64,000 nucleotides of DNA from Pseudoscleropodium purum. Its lineage: Eukaryota; Streptophyta; Bryopsida; Hypnales; Brachytheciaceae. Positions 49,018 through 60,610 of this stretch are shown in pieces. Every line of letters begins with the position of its first letter. Position 1 is the first letter of the stretch. The position numbers and the translations under genes were made by a program. The notes under the pieces were generated by a model. The model was not told the origin of the DNA. It ran no database searches and was given only the letters and a program-made list of their open reading frames with translations. The stretch covers positions 13,270,501 to 13,334,500 of the forward strand of contig OZ017796.1 in the NCBI GenBank assembly GCA_963969395.1. Reading direction: 5' to 3'.

Positions 49018-49199
49018 AAGTCATAAACTTTTTTAGTTTGCCTTCTGAAAATGAATTGGAATTTTTTCATAGTTTCAAGACTATCATGGAGTCATGGTCA
49101 AACTTTATAATCTTTCAACTTATAAGAGACATTGTTTTAATAACAAATTGCGAACCATTGCACTTCATTTAACATTTAATTGTTTAAAGATTAAGGGAG

Positions 49200-49411
49200 T
49201 AACCATGAGGCAGTTTGGGTAGGGCGGTCGGGGGAAATAGGGCCATCAGGGGAAATAAGGCCGTCAAAGCGGACAGGGCGGATGGGCAGGGCGGGCGGAT
49301 GGGGTGACAGGCGGATGGGGCGGTCCCGGCGGACGCTGTGTCCGCCGGGACCGCGAATGTCAGCGGACGTTGCGGACACAGCGTCCGCGTCCGGACGTCG
49401 TATCAACCCTG
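49200..49411. repeat. Subterminal CGGACG-rich region, right end of the giant element
   Basis: Dense GGGCGG and GCGGACG motifs, ending in palindromic GCGGACG...GACACAGCGTCCGC and the terminal CAACCCTG. The left end (38731-38890) is built in the same way. Such subterminal clusters are typical transposase-binding regions in hAT elements; binding here is inference. Confidence 0.7.
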
Positions 49412-49419
49412 GATGACCC

Positions 49420-49444
49420 TAACTTGCCCGTTATGACAACCATG
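49420..49444. mobile_element. Element B, second copy, right remnant
   Basis: TAACTTGCCCGTTATGACAA ending CCATG is the end missing from 38468-38730. It matches the reverse complement of the first bases of the intact copy at 23318. Confidence 0.85.
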
Positions 49445-49465
49445 ACATTTATTATTTTTTTTTAA

Positions 49466-52400
49466 AACATGCCTTCCAATTGTTCCAAGACACTTTGGTT
49501 CTTTTTGTCTCACAAAGACCCTCCTACAAATATTGAATAATGTAATGTACATACAACTATTTAATTTATCCACTTCAACATTGTGAGATGTATTTTTCTA
49601 AACTATTTCTAGCACTTGAGTGTAAACACAAGGCATGAAGAAATGACCAAAAACAATTGTTTGAAATACAACCAAGGCATGGACTCCCAATATGAACATA
49701 GTCTAAATATCAACACTTCAACAAAGACCATCAACATTCAAAGATACAATAAAGCCATGAGAAGAGGTCATTGAACAAGTGTCATATGAAATCACCAATT
49801 GGGTGTTCATTACATTCATTTTGACATCATCTTGTGCTTGACTTGGTGGTGACCCTGCTAACAAATATTCTTGGCAATTTACTCAAATGAACTGTGGACC
49901 TCTCTCATTTGAACGCACACGCTCTGCTACCAATTCAGCAGACCTTTTCTTCCACTCGCAGAGAAACGCACAATATTTTATTCTCCGAATTCCTAAAGGA
50001 TTCTGAGTGAGTATTTGCAGTAATGCGTGCCCATCCGTTAGATCACATTTGGCTACAAGGAACAGCAAGATCATGTTGTTGCACACTTGCGGTGCATACT
50101 TGTAACATTGAATTGGTCTGTGTTGCTCAGGCCTTGTACTGTACTTACCAACACTATTGCCAATCAGCTAAATAGAAAAAACATTGCTATAGCACGATAG
50201 TTTTGAGGCTTGCTACATGTGCGCTAAACAGAGAATGAAATCTAGCCTGAGGCAGATGCAAAGCATATTGTGGACCACACAACCTTGAGGATTCGGGATC
50301 TCTCTAGCTCCAGCACAAAATGTGAACAACTGAAAACTCTAGCGCCGCTGTAAATATTGTAAGCGGGACTGTAAGACCGAGTGCATTCCTCCAGAAAGGA
50401 GGACGTCTGCGTATGTAACGCCGTCTCGTCATTCCCATTTCACAGTCTCTATCAAAATCAAAGTCAGCATATCCGGTTTCCCTCAAAGTCAAAACCCATC
50501 CCACAAGTACCTGAGAGTCCGACAAATCATAAATTTTGGTTCAGCAGACAAGTGAAAACTTCGACAGCAGAATGAAAAAACAGGACAGAATTCTGACTAT
50601 GAACATTGACCGTGCTCTGAACATGACTATGAAGTTCACTTCAAACGTGATGAAATCTTACCCGAATGACCGTTCTGTTGCTTGCTTTCGTCTCTTCTAA
50701 ATCACGAATCTCACCAAACTTCTTGAATGCAACAACGACGAGCATAAAATACGCAAAGAGGGAAAGACTGACGGGACTCCAAAGATGCTGGCACTCCAGC
50801 CTACTGGATGTTGCAACCGCTGCCAAAACCACCCCCTCAAATACACTATACAAACTGACCAAATTGTACACCTCATTCATGATACTCCTCATCTCCGATC
50901 CACATTGCAGTAACCGTTGCTCAAATGTTTCTATTTTCTCTTTCCACGACGTCAGTGCTGCGCGAGCCATCCTTTTCTTTCGCTTGACTTCAGTGGAATC
51001 ATTTTCCTCATCAGCATACAGTTCCACCAGAAGAAAGATTTCTCTCTCCACCTCCCCCATTTCTCTCTCACTCACACCTTGCACCTCGACTCTCTCACCC
51101 TCCTTCCCGCTGTTGGGATGATTCCTCGTCTCCAAGTTTCCCTCGGGAATCCCATCGGCGGCCATATTGACGACCTCTGTATCCAACCACAACCACACTT
51201 GGTTCGGTAAACGAGAGCTCGCGAGTTGCTGGGCACGTGAGTTTGTACAACTGGTATCACACCAAAGCTTGTGTCCCGTGACTCGATCAAAAGCTAACAT
51301 CTAAGTGCTCCATCCGTGATAACGAAAAATTCTCATACATGGATTAGTTCTGCATTCTTCATTCATAGCACACAAGTACACCATGCTAGACAAAATGCGA
51401 ATGCAGGTTAACAAGAAGAGACGTACAAGTCCTGACTTACGCGAGTATGCATTCTGCTCTATATTAGGTTTCTTCAATCGTGGTCACAAGGGAGTTTTAA
51501 GAGCTTACTAGGGAAGATGAAACGGAGTTTACAATCTCAATTGGGTCATTACCACCTCCTAATGAAGTCGTAACCTCTATTTCATTACCATGATGGTAAA
51601 CTCTTAAAACTCTTTTGTGGTTGACTTCCTCTATCCCGCACAACCTCAGAAAGCAAGCTGCACTTGTTACACGAACATTACTATCGTAAGTTTCCTGATC
51701 TACTAAGGTATATATATGCAAGATGCACACCAGGAAAAACTGATTCACAAACTCTAACCTACTTACATCTTAAAACCGCAGTTGCACATAAAACTGGAAG
51801 AACCTAGCTTGGAGACCAAGCGATTCCAAAACAGACAGCAAATGGACCATCAACTATCCATCGATTCATCAAATCCTCCGCTACAAAGTAGGAAGCCTGG
51901 GGGGCAAGGACAATACCCCCAGTACATCAAATACTCTCATTAGTTGCCCTCCTCGTTACCTAGGATAAAAATCTTAACTTCAAAATTCTAATAGATACTC
52001 AAAACTCTCTTATTCATCGATTTCGCGTGGAAGGAGTACGGGTTGTTAAGACTTTCTAAGTTAGCATGTCGACGAAGGAAGGGGTAACTCGAGATTTCAT
52101 TCAGTCTACCCCGGCACTTTCCAGGCCAGCTTCCCCGGCGCTCTGTGCAAGTCTAGCTGGTGATCGATTAAACATGCATTGCAAAGCCAGTTTGCCAAAC
52201 ATTGTAGCAGAGGTTTGAAAGATACAGAGTTAATGAACTCACAAGGTACTACGCGCTACTAGATCTGGAGTTGGTTATCAAATGTACACCAACTGAATTC
52301 CGGAACCAACTGCAATTCACCACCCAGTCCGACACGCAGTTGAACTTCGCGATTAGTTCCCAGTGTCGTGTTTCGGCAGCAGCACGCGTACACAAATGAA

Positions 52401-52945
52401 GCCAGGAACTCGATCGGGTTCAAACTAAACCCTAATGATTCCCGGAAATTGACCACTGGAGCATGCCGACAGTCCGAAATGGTGGATCGCCACAAAGTCA
52501 TAAGGTGGAGGCACCAATTACCAACCACGCCCAGTACCCAACATGGAAGGGGTGTTAATTCCAACTTGGGCCTGATTTGCCGGATATGAAGCTTAAAATT
52601 TAATTTTTATTGCCCTTATTAAGTTAGCAACTAATAACGTTATGACACATTACCTGTAGTAATGAGCAAGAAAGTACTATGTGGAACGATCAGAACTAGA
52701 AGACTCTAGACATCACTTATGGGTCAAGAGTCCTGTTGCCTCCCGAAATGCACTACAATTTCAATTTTTTGAATAAAAATCTGAAAATTTAAGCAATCCT
52801 CATATTTCCTATCTTTCTACATGGGAAAAATATCCACCAACTCATACTACACAGAATCTGCTCTCAAATTGCTTATTTGATTGGTTATTGGTGCTTCCAC
52901 CTTAGAGCATGTGGGTGAAAAACAAATGGGGTTCATGATGGGAGT
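49466..52945. repeat. Segmental repeat, copy C
   Basis: Starts at 'AACATGCCTTCCAA' next to element B and runs through the membrane-protein gene to about 52945. An extra block at about 52515-52890, absent from A and B, resembles 63700-63960 near the right edge of the window. It provides the empty site for the CACTA element of copy A. Confidence 0.8.
50304..51165 (-). CDS. Putative three-pass membrane protein, copy C
   Basis: Exons 51165-50662 (donor CGG|GTAAGA) and 50510-50304 (acceptor CTCTCAG); 236 residues, start AATATGGCCGCC as in copy A. N-terminal charged coiled-coil-like half (EMGEVEREIFLLVELYADEE, then VKRKKRMARAALTSWKE). Core MRSIMNEVYNLVSLYSVFEG and hydrophobic VVLAAVA, CQHLWSP, then LSLFAYFMLVVVAFKKFGEI. 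Exon 2 begins VLVGWVLTLRETGYADFDF and ends with the third hydrophobic stretch, GLTVPLTIFTAALEFSVVHIL, then CWS. Full length, like copy A. An upstream in-frame extension to 51300 exists only because the 5' region lacks stops. Cellular location is not predictable beyond membrane insertion. Confidence 0.7.
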
Positions 52946-53756
52946 GTCAAGAAGAAATGAAACCCTTGAACAACGCAATTGACTTTTAATGTAGAGGTAT
53001 CTATTTCGGATAACTTAACCATATAATAAGGATGGGTTGGTCTCCACAGAAATCATCCTTTTTGATATAGTGTGCATCATCTATTTTAAGAAAACCAAAA
53101 GCACTCATTCAAGGACAAGTTACTTTAGAAGGTCTTCGTTTTTTGCATAAAATTCCAAGTATGAACAATGGCACTTTTGTCCTACATGCAAAGATTTTTT
53201 GTAATTCATCGAACACTTAGTATTCATAGCAACATTAAAGGGTTCAACATTTCAACCTCTAGAATATAGGAAATTCATTGAGAAATCAAGCTCAATGTGT
53301 GCAAATATAAAGATGAGGAAGAATGCAAAAAAATGAGTTTTTTCTCCAAAAATGAATATTACTACTCCTTTTGTTTTTGAAAATGATCCATGTTCCTTTG
53401 TGTTTTACAAACAAAACACTAGGCTATTTCAAAAACAAATGTAGTATTCAATATAAATGTGGATTTTTCATTAGGACCCATTCTAGTCTCAAAGACTCAC
53501 CTATTGCGGTTAGCTTTGGGATCTTTCTTCCTTTAAGGGATGGAAGAGAGATGAGTGAATGAAAAGGGTCCAAATAGAGAATCTTTTTCAATGAACAGTG
53601 TATCCAACTATTGTTGACAATAGGTCACCTTATAAAGCCATCGTAGGGAGGTTGTCAAAAATAGATACTTCTAACTTATTGTCCAATGAATAATAGAAAA
53701 TCCTTTGTAAGGCGAAAGTGTAGGTATATATTCATGGGATTTTGTAACATCAGATC
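52946..53756. other. Gene-free AT-rich stretch
   Basis: Between copy C and the first Tc1/mariner relic. No supported gene; it contains fragments of the dispersed repeat also seen near 2700 and 57900. Confidence 0.5.
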
Positions 53757-54627
53757 CAATAATTTTACAAATTTTGTTCTTGTAAGTTTCAACAAAAAGT
53801 TCGTGAACTTCTTGAAACTCTAGTATACTAAAAAAAGGATAGATTTTCAAATTACAAATTACATTGGAATCATAGTGAAGAATACTTGATCATCCTAACA
53901 AATATATACAAATGATTCAAAATCATACAACAATTTGGAACTTTCCTATACACTATCTATCATTTGGTGTTGCCACCTTTTGCTAAAATTATAGCTTGCA
54001 TTATGTTGGGCATATTAAAAATGAGCATTTGCAATTGCTTTAAAGATACTTGATCCCATACTTCTTCAATTGTTTGTATCATTTTTTGCTTGTTCTTTGG
54101 CCTTCTTGGCAAGGTTAATAAATTGGAACATCCGGGGCAAATTAACATCCAAACATTCGTCTGTAGGCGGATGGCAAAATTAAATTTCTTTTTGCTCCCC
54201 TCCCCCCCCCCACCTTCCAATGGCGCCATCCGCCCTATCCGCCAAATAGATCTAGGCCATTAGATCTTGCTGACAAAGCTGGTGGATGGAGCAAAAAAAA
54301 AAATTTCAAATGTCAATGGACACTACAAACCCAACGTTCGTGTCTAGACGTCCTATCAACCCTGCTTCTTGGGTGTTGCAACAAAATTTTGACTATCTTC
54401 CAAGGGTTTAATGGTGAATTAAGAGGTCAAACTAATTTCTTCATACCATGAGTTTGCCTCTACTTCTCTAGAAGTTTTTATATGATGTTAAATTATTCTT
54501 CACTAGAATTCTAATACAATTTGTGGTTTGGAAATTTGCCATATTTTTAGAATGCTAGAGCTTCTTGAAGTTCGTGAATTTTTTATTAGTTGAATCTACT
54601 TGAGAAGAAAAATTATTAAGATTATTA
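53757..54627 (-). mobile_element. Tc1/mariner-type relic 1, containing a nested hAT-like element
   Basis: The ends CAATAATTTTACAAATTTTG and ...TTATTAAGATTATT form long inverted repeats of about 75 bp (with AGTTCGTGAACTTCTTGAA). It is an inverted relative of 58427-59034. It encodes, on the minus strand (53960-54100), the last 40 or so residues of a transposase: QTIEEVWDQVSLKQLQ, then MPNIMQAIILAKGGNTK. This matches the C-terminus typical of Tc1-like DDE transposases (...SMPRR.QAVI.AKGGHT). It is interrupted at 54110-54364. Confidence 0.75.
54110..54364. mobile_element. Old, degenerate hAT-like short element (copy 4)
   Basis: 255 bp. The ends are CAAGGTTAATAAA (decayed from CAGGGTTGACGAA) and GACGTCCTATCAACCCTG. 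Exact 8-bp flanking repeat CTTCTTGG (54102-54109 and 54365-54372). The sister element at 58427-59034 lacks it, giving an empty site ('CACCGGAAAAGGCCAAAG' at about 58679). Many CpG sites of the fresher copies are gone, so it is older. Confidence 0.88.
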
Positions 54628-55364
54628 AATCTAAATGTATATCTTAAAGAACTATTGAGATTAGGTGGACAAAAATGAGGGATAATTTTATATAAAAATC
54701 AACGAAAATTAGGGCTCAAGTCAATTATTTTTATAAGTATTGGAGTTATATTGAATTATTTGTGAATTTTTGAAATCATTGAGTTGCCATTTCCAAAACC
54801 AAACATAACTTTATGCTAAAAGACTATTGGAATAAGGATTGTTAGTGAAGGTGAATGAGCCCATCATGGATAATGCAAGGCAATTGTGGAAAAAATTGCA
54901 TTGTTGGAGTACGTTTCAAGTTTTGAATGTACATCATTATAATAATTTTGCCCATAATGGAATGGTCTTTCTCTTTACCTTATAAAGGGCCTTGGAATAA
55001 CAATCAATATTTAATCTTTATCCTTCCAATCTTTTATTTATATAATATTAAAACAAAGTCATTATCGTGGAGATCTATACCACCAAAATACCATTGGGCT
55101 TTAACAAGAATCATTTAAAATTTGGATAAAAAATAATTCCAACTTTTCACATTCCTAGAACAAACTTTATTCATCCAAAATATAAATTTCAACATACTAA
55201 CATGTTAATATAACTATAGTACTTATACAATTGCACTATTGATTTAATTGTTTTGTTTGTATTTGTAAATGGTAGTATAATTTCACTTATTTACCTAAAA
55301 TCAACAAATATATTCAAATCCACAAACATATTTAATTTACGCAATTGCAAATATTCACTATACC

Positions 55365-55560
55365 AAATACTCTCATTAGATTGCTCTACAATATTTTTCT
55401 AAAATTTTATATTAAATTTATGTAATTGATAAAATGAAGTATAATATATTGTTGAATTTTTTTATGTACCTATATTATAGATTTGAAATGAAATTTTTCA
55501 TCATGTACATATATGTTAGATTGGACAACCTAATTACAAAGGCAATCTAATGAGAGTTTT
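55365..55560. mobile_element. Possible MITE with ACTCTCATTAGATTGC ends
   Basis: 16-bp terminal inverted repeat around about 160 bp of AT-rich DNA. The target duplication was not determined. A related 'GGCAATCTAAT' motif occurs inside the CACTA element at about 17720, so a distant relationship is possible. Confidence 0.4.
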
Positions 55561-55706
55561 TAATGTTAGTAGCACAAATCTTCTCTAGGTTAAAATGATT
55601 TTAAATTAGTTGTTTGTTAGTTTCAATGGAATTTGAGTTCATTTTAACACAAATTCAACACAAATCCATTTTAGCCTATGGTGGATTGGTATTTAGTTAT
55701 CAAAAG

Positions 55707-55708
<2 letters not shown>

Positions 55709-55751
<43 letters not shown>
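55709..55751. repeat. (AT)n microsatellite
   Basis: About 21 AT dinucleotides. Confidence 0.95.
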
Positions 55752-55753
<2 letters not shown>

Positions 55754-57469
55754 ACCTCATACTTTCAAAATATAATCATATTCAACAAAGATATGGTCTT
55801 TTTAGAAATAACACTTCTCATTCTAATTTTCTTTAAACTTTATAAACTTTTATATTCTTAAAAAAAAATGAAAGAGATGAAAGAGCTCTATGGTGTTAGA
55901 ATTTTATGAAAAGTTTTGAATTTACAATTACATAATTTCTCAAAGACCATGTTTACAACTTATCTAATTAAAAGTCATTCAAAATTAAAAGTTATTTCCA
56001 AATTTAAGGTTGAGTATGAAGGTAGTAAATCCACTTATCATTGTAAGAAGAAGTGTACAATAGAAAGGACAAAAAATGGACCAAATGAGCAAGACTAAAA
56101 TTTCATAAATTTGTTCACGAAGGTCAATTTTTTTTTAAACTTGATTTTCTAGTACAAATATCCACATTGTAGAAAAACATTATTATTTATACCAAGTCTA
56201 ATTGCTTTTCCTATCTTTCTAAAAATATGTACTTTATGGGCAATTAGTTCTATTCAATCAACATCTTTTATACCATACTATAACCTATATATAATATAGA
56301 TAATTGTTGACTGGTAACTCCAGTTTTTAGGCTTCTTCTATATTCAATTTCATGTACAATGAAAACATATTAGCAATATATTTGCTGAGGAGTATTGAAA
56401 AACACCAAAGTAAGATTCAATGACAACAATTAAGCATTAGTGTAACAAAATGGTGTGTTTTAAATATTGTCCTAGTAGGAAGATTTTTATTAATGACTAT
56501 ATAGGAGGATGTTTTTTTCAACATTTTTAGAAAAGGAACTTTTAAAGAATAAATTATGATTAAATTGCATTTTAACAAATAGATTAAAATTGCATGCTGA
56601 CAAAATTTATTGTCATTCCAATATAAAATTAAATAGATATAAGCCATGATTGTCTTGTTGTCTTTCCAATAAAATTCAAATTGGAGTAGAATTCGATGAA
56701 TGACTTTGTAAGAGATTAGCGATTGTACAATACTATACTAGTACGTATGAAGCAGTACATAAGCAAACAATTTTTTTTTTGGTTTTTGAACAAATGGTTA
56801 TGTGGCCTTTCTTTCAAAAAGGTTTTAAATTTCATGGTTCCTTCATACTGGGGGGTTGAATTAAAGGAGGCCAATCTTGAATATACAATTTTGAATATGT
56901 AATTTTTGTATGTGCTGGCTTTACACAATGGATGAAATGAGGTTTTGGAAACATTCTGGCACTAATGTGTAGGGTTCATCATTACAGTCTGACATTTTTT
57001 TAACACATTTACCCCCCTTTTTTTTCTACAGGCTTGAAGCTGCCCATTTTTTTTTGGAGGAAATTGGGCATTTAATTGCCTAATAAAAAAACCTGGAAGC
57101 GAAGTTTCGTTTTTCATCGTTGAAAGCTTTTGTTTTTCCTGGATTGAAGGTTCTGAAAAAGCAAGACACGGATACTTCAGCACGGATGCAGGTCACCCTG
57201 CCCAAGCAACACAATTTGTGTGAGGGTTGCTTCGTTTTAAACTGTAGAACCAGAAATCTGCAGAATTTTTGCTGTTCGCAATGAAGGGGAGTTAGCAACT
57301 GCGCAAAACAGCCGATTGTAACTAACGGCGTCCAAATGCAAAGTCAGGTGCTTCAAAAGTCAAATCAAGTTCATCTTCCTCCAATTTCTTGTGTATGACG
57401 ATATTGCTTGATTTGATGTTGGCCATCATGGTGAAAATGTAGCAACGCCCATAGTTCAAACTGCTCTAG

Positions 57470-57850
57470 TGCGGTCTCTGCCAGGACTCTATTTTGCATT
57501 CCAAGAGTGGAGAATTTGAATTGATTCTTGTGGTCATCTTGACAAATACTCTTTCTCATCTGACTCATGAATTCCCGCATTGGACACAACTGTCTCCCAC
57601 CACGAGAGTCTGAAAGAAATCAGCAACCGTTTTGCAGATCCTCCGTTTCCTCAGAAATGACCTCTGATTCGAACTTCACGGTTATAGAAAACCTGCTGGA
57701 CAAATCTCCAAGGTAACCAGTCCGTCCGCCTTTCAGGGTTAGAAGACGCTGTGCATAGCTGAGGAGGGGTGGGGGTTGGGTGGGGGTGGGGGTGCATGAC
57801 TTTGCAATTAACTCTAGAGTGAAACAACCCTCATTAGAATAGCTTAACTC
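57470..57850 (-). repeat. Dispersed repeat / possible gene relic, inverted to 21880-23290
   Basis: Read on the minus strand it is the uninterrupted form of the repeat broken up at 21880-23290. Short open frames (57371-57589 and 57620-57862) have composition nearer to coding DNA and are partly preserved in the other copy, but frames are broken and no family is recognised. A C/G-rich run (GGGGTGGGGGTTGGGTGGGGGTGGGGG) lies at 57766-57791. Confidence 0.55.
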
Positions 57851-58426
57851 TTGATAGAACAATGCAGAGGTTGTTTATTGTCCAATGGACAACAGGGAAT
57901 GCTTACATGTGAGATAGAAGTGCAAATCTCCGGTCAATTTTGGAATTTTGTATAGAAAAGGAAGGTTTTGCACACTACTTTGACTTTTAATGAGTATTCT
58001 TGATGTTTTTTTGAGCAATGATTCACATGGTACACCAAAAGGATGATTTTTACAGCAACTAGCATGTCCTTTAAGGGCTAACCCTTTTCCTTGGAAGGAT
58101 GCCACAAACACAAAGTGTTTGATGGCTGACAAAAATCCTTCTATGTAAGATAGAAATGCAGATGTTTATCCTTGGAATTTTGTATGGAAAAGAAAGCTCT
58201 AGCTTGCACAATAGTTTAATCTCTAATGAGTGCTTTTTGGGTTTTTAAGCAAATGAATCACATAGTATCAAAAAGGTTGATTTCTACAACGATTAGGCCA
58301 TCTTTCTAGGGTTAAAGGATGGATTGGTCACTATGCGAATCATCATTTTGGGAAATTGTGTGAATCATTTACTTACAAAAAAACCAAAAACATTCATTGG
58401 AGGTCAAACTATTGTATAGTGAGGTT
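57851..58426. repeat. Two tandem copies of a dispersed AT-rich repeat
   Basis: 'TCC(A/T)ATGGA..ACA', 'TTTGACTTTTAATGAGTATT' and 'AATGATTCACATGGTA.CA' recur here near 57890-58040 and, in altered form, at 58130-58400. They also recur near 2690-2960. No coding sequence was found. Confidence 0.5.
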
Positions 58427-59034
58427 CAATAATCTTAAGAATTTTCTTTCCAAATAGATTCAACTAATCAAAAGTTCATGAACTTCAAGAAGCTCTAGCA
58501 TCCTAAAAAAAAGGACAAATTTTCAAACTACAAATTGCATTGGAATTCCAATGAAGAATAATTGAATATCATATAAAAACTTCTAGAGAAGTAAAGACAA
58601 ATTCATGGTATGAAGAAGTTAGTTCGACCTCCTAATTCACCATTGAACTCTTGGAAAATAGTCAAAAATTTGTTGCAACACCGGAAAAGGCCAAAGAACA
58701 AGAAAAACATTATACAAACAATTGAAGAAGTATAGGATCAAGTATCTTTAAAGCAATTGAAAATGCTCATTTCTAATATGCCCAACATAATGCAAGCTAT
58801 GATTTTAATAGAAGGTGGCAACACCAAATGGTAGATAGTGTACAGGAAAGATCCAAATTGTTGTATGATTTTGAATCACTTGTATATATTTGTTAGGATG
58901 ATCAAGTATTTTTCACTATGATTCCAATGTAATTTGTGGTTTGAAAATCTATCCATTTTTGAGTATGCTAGAGTTTCAAGAGGTTCACGAACTTTTTGTT
59001 GAAACTGACTGGAACAAAATTTGTAAGATTATTG
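58427..59034 (+). mobile_element. Tc1/mariner-type relic 2, 608 bp
   Basis: Inverted-repeat ends of about 75 bp, starting CAATAATCTTAAGAATTTTC and ending AAATTTGTAAGATTATTG. On the plus strand 58694-58834 encodes the transposase C-terminus, QTIEEV-stop-DQVSLKQLK, then MPNIMQAMILIEGGNTKW and TAG. The TAG at 58733-58735 replaces the Trp of relic 1. Most of the transposase is missing, so this is a deleted element. Confidence 0.75.
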
Positions 59035-59149
59035 GCTCTTGACAGTACAACTATCGACCTACCAGTGTACCTTACAATTTCGGATCCAGCAGTCCGAATA
59101 ACAAAGCATTCACGAATCACGATAACACATTACAATCCACTGAATCCAG

Positions 59150-60610
59150 CATTCATTTCTCGCAAGTAAACGCAACGTTAAACTCAATTAATTGAAGAGG
59201 TGCAAGAGCTTCATTGTCTGCATCATTTTTTTCTTGCCATGGAATTGCAGGACTGCTTCTGCAATCGTGAATGCCCAAAGAGAGTTGCTCCTCTATTCCA
59301 GCGCGACCTGGAGGTTCAATACAGGAAATGGAAGACACGGAAGACAGGCACACGCCTCCTCGTCACTCAAGTTACAGTTTTGACATCCTTGTACAGACGT
59401 GAGAAATCAGGTGCCTGTTAAGGAACCAGTAAAGCTCCAGTACATTCTCCATGCCAACTTCGTCATCACCCGGTCTTTGTCGTGGAAGGAATCGATAGAG
59501 AGCCCTAAGTATACCACCTTATCATCCATCGAGATGAGGGAGTGGGGAAGCGCATGAACATGCCTCCCCTTTGTGAATACTTCGATGTGAAAATTAACAA
59601 TGAGGCATTAAGTTACTCCCAGACAAACAGCAGACATCAATCCAGAGAAACCAACAGTTCGAAATCCAGCTTATTCCGCCACGTGACAGCTCAGGCAAAG
59701 GCAATGCCCTGAAAGTACAAACGACCCATCACTTCGACCAATTCTCACCAGTCAGGGATAATCATGGCAAAGTTTCTTTATTAAAATGTCACGATGGCTT
59801 GAAACGGCATCAAGCCAATACAAGTATATTGCTATGATCCAACCCGAAATCCTCAAATCTCTCATATCCAGAGAAAACTCAAAACTGTCTACTAGAGAGG
59901 AACCCGCTCCGCAGGCACATGATCACAAGTGATAGAATCCAACTCTTCACGTATGAATTCCTGCCAAACGACTGGCATGGGTGGAGAAATCACAACGGTA
60001 GTAAGAAGCTCTGTATGCCAGGAACTCCGTCGGAAAAGTAACTCGCAAATGCAACAATGTATGGAAAAACAACGTTTAAGATATTCAATTCTTCTCTCCA
60101 TCTTCCATTTCAGCCGATCTGACCTTCTCAGCCCACCTTCACTCCAACGTCCTTGTGAAATCTCCCTTCAATGTGGGAGAAAACCCTGCTGAAAGTAATT
60201 CCACAGAAATGTGACCCTGTTCTGTGCCCAGCTGCCGTAGTCTTGAATGCCGATTCAAACTGTTTGCTGAGAAACTCCTGCTTGCACGAAATCAATGGTG
60301 CCCAAGCAAAGGTCACTCTCAGCTTGCCAAACGATGTCACACAAAGTCTTTTTCTTCATGCCGGAAACTTGCAGCCTATGTTCAGCAAATCCACGCAGGC
60401 ACCTTGTCTTTCTCCTCAGATCTTCCACTTCATGGAATGGAAAGCCGAAAGGGAAGAGAATTGCCTAAAAATGCGCACATTCTCATAATCTCTGGCGTGC
60501 GTTTGTCGTAACCATTAGGACAAACCCCTGCCAGCTTCTCTCGGGCGGTTGAAATTATGAACACGGTGGTAGAGTTGGAGCGTAGTTCTCAATTCTTCAC
60601 CAAGACTCTG
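59150..60610. other. Gene-composition stretch downstream of the RTFL gene, possibly its 3' UTR
   Basis: Base composition is like that of the genes. Overlapping short frames exist on both strands (for example 59892-60101 and 60128-60340, minus; 59200-59421 and 60171-60488, plus), but none shows a known family or a consistent splice pattern. A long 3' UTR of the RTFL gene or an unrecognised gene would both fit. Confidence 0.35.

Larger units (their letters stand above)
38731..49411. mobile_element. Giant hAT-like element with two divergent gene modules, 10,681 bp
   Basis: The left end is CAGGGTTGACGAATCTCAAC and the right end GTCGTATCAACCCTG. Flanking 8-bp sequences are GATGGCCC (38723-38730) and GATGACCC (49412-49419), a 7/8 match. 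Outside them lie the two halves of element B, so the empty site is known from the copy at 23318. Roughly 120 bp at the left and 90 bp at the right match the ends of the short copies at 5099, 22882 and 43461. Inside are a minus-strand RING gene, plus-strand CxxC and kinase-like genes, a nested short copy (43461-43739) and CGGACG-rich blocks. No hAT transposase (RNase-H fold, hATC dimerisation region) was recognised, so mobility probably needed a transposase in trans, or depends on an unknown one. Confidence 0.85.
54628..57469. other. Gene-free AT-rich stretch
   Basis: No supported gene. It includes a possible short inverted-repeat element (about 55365-55560, ends ACTCTCATTAGATTGC / GCAATCTAATGAGAGT) and an (AT)n tract at 55709-55751. 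Small ORFs here have no family resemblance. Confidence 0.5.

Noticed and set aside
60128..60340. 70-codon minus-strand ORF 3' of RTFL as a gene
   Set aside because: No family match, no splice partners and comparable frames on the other strand; left as unassigned gene-like sequence.
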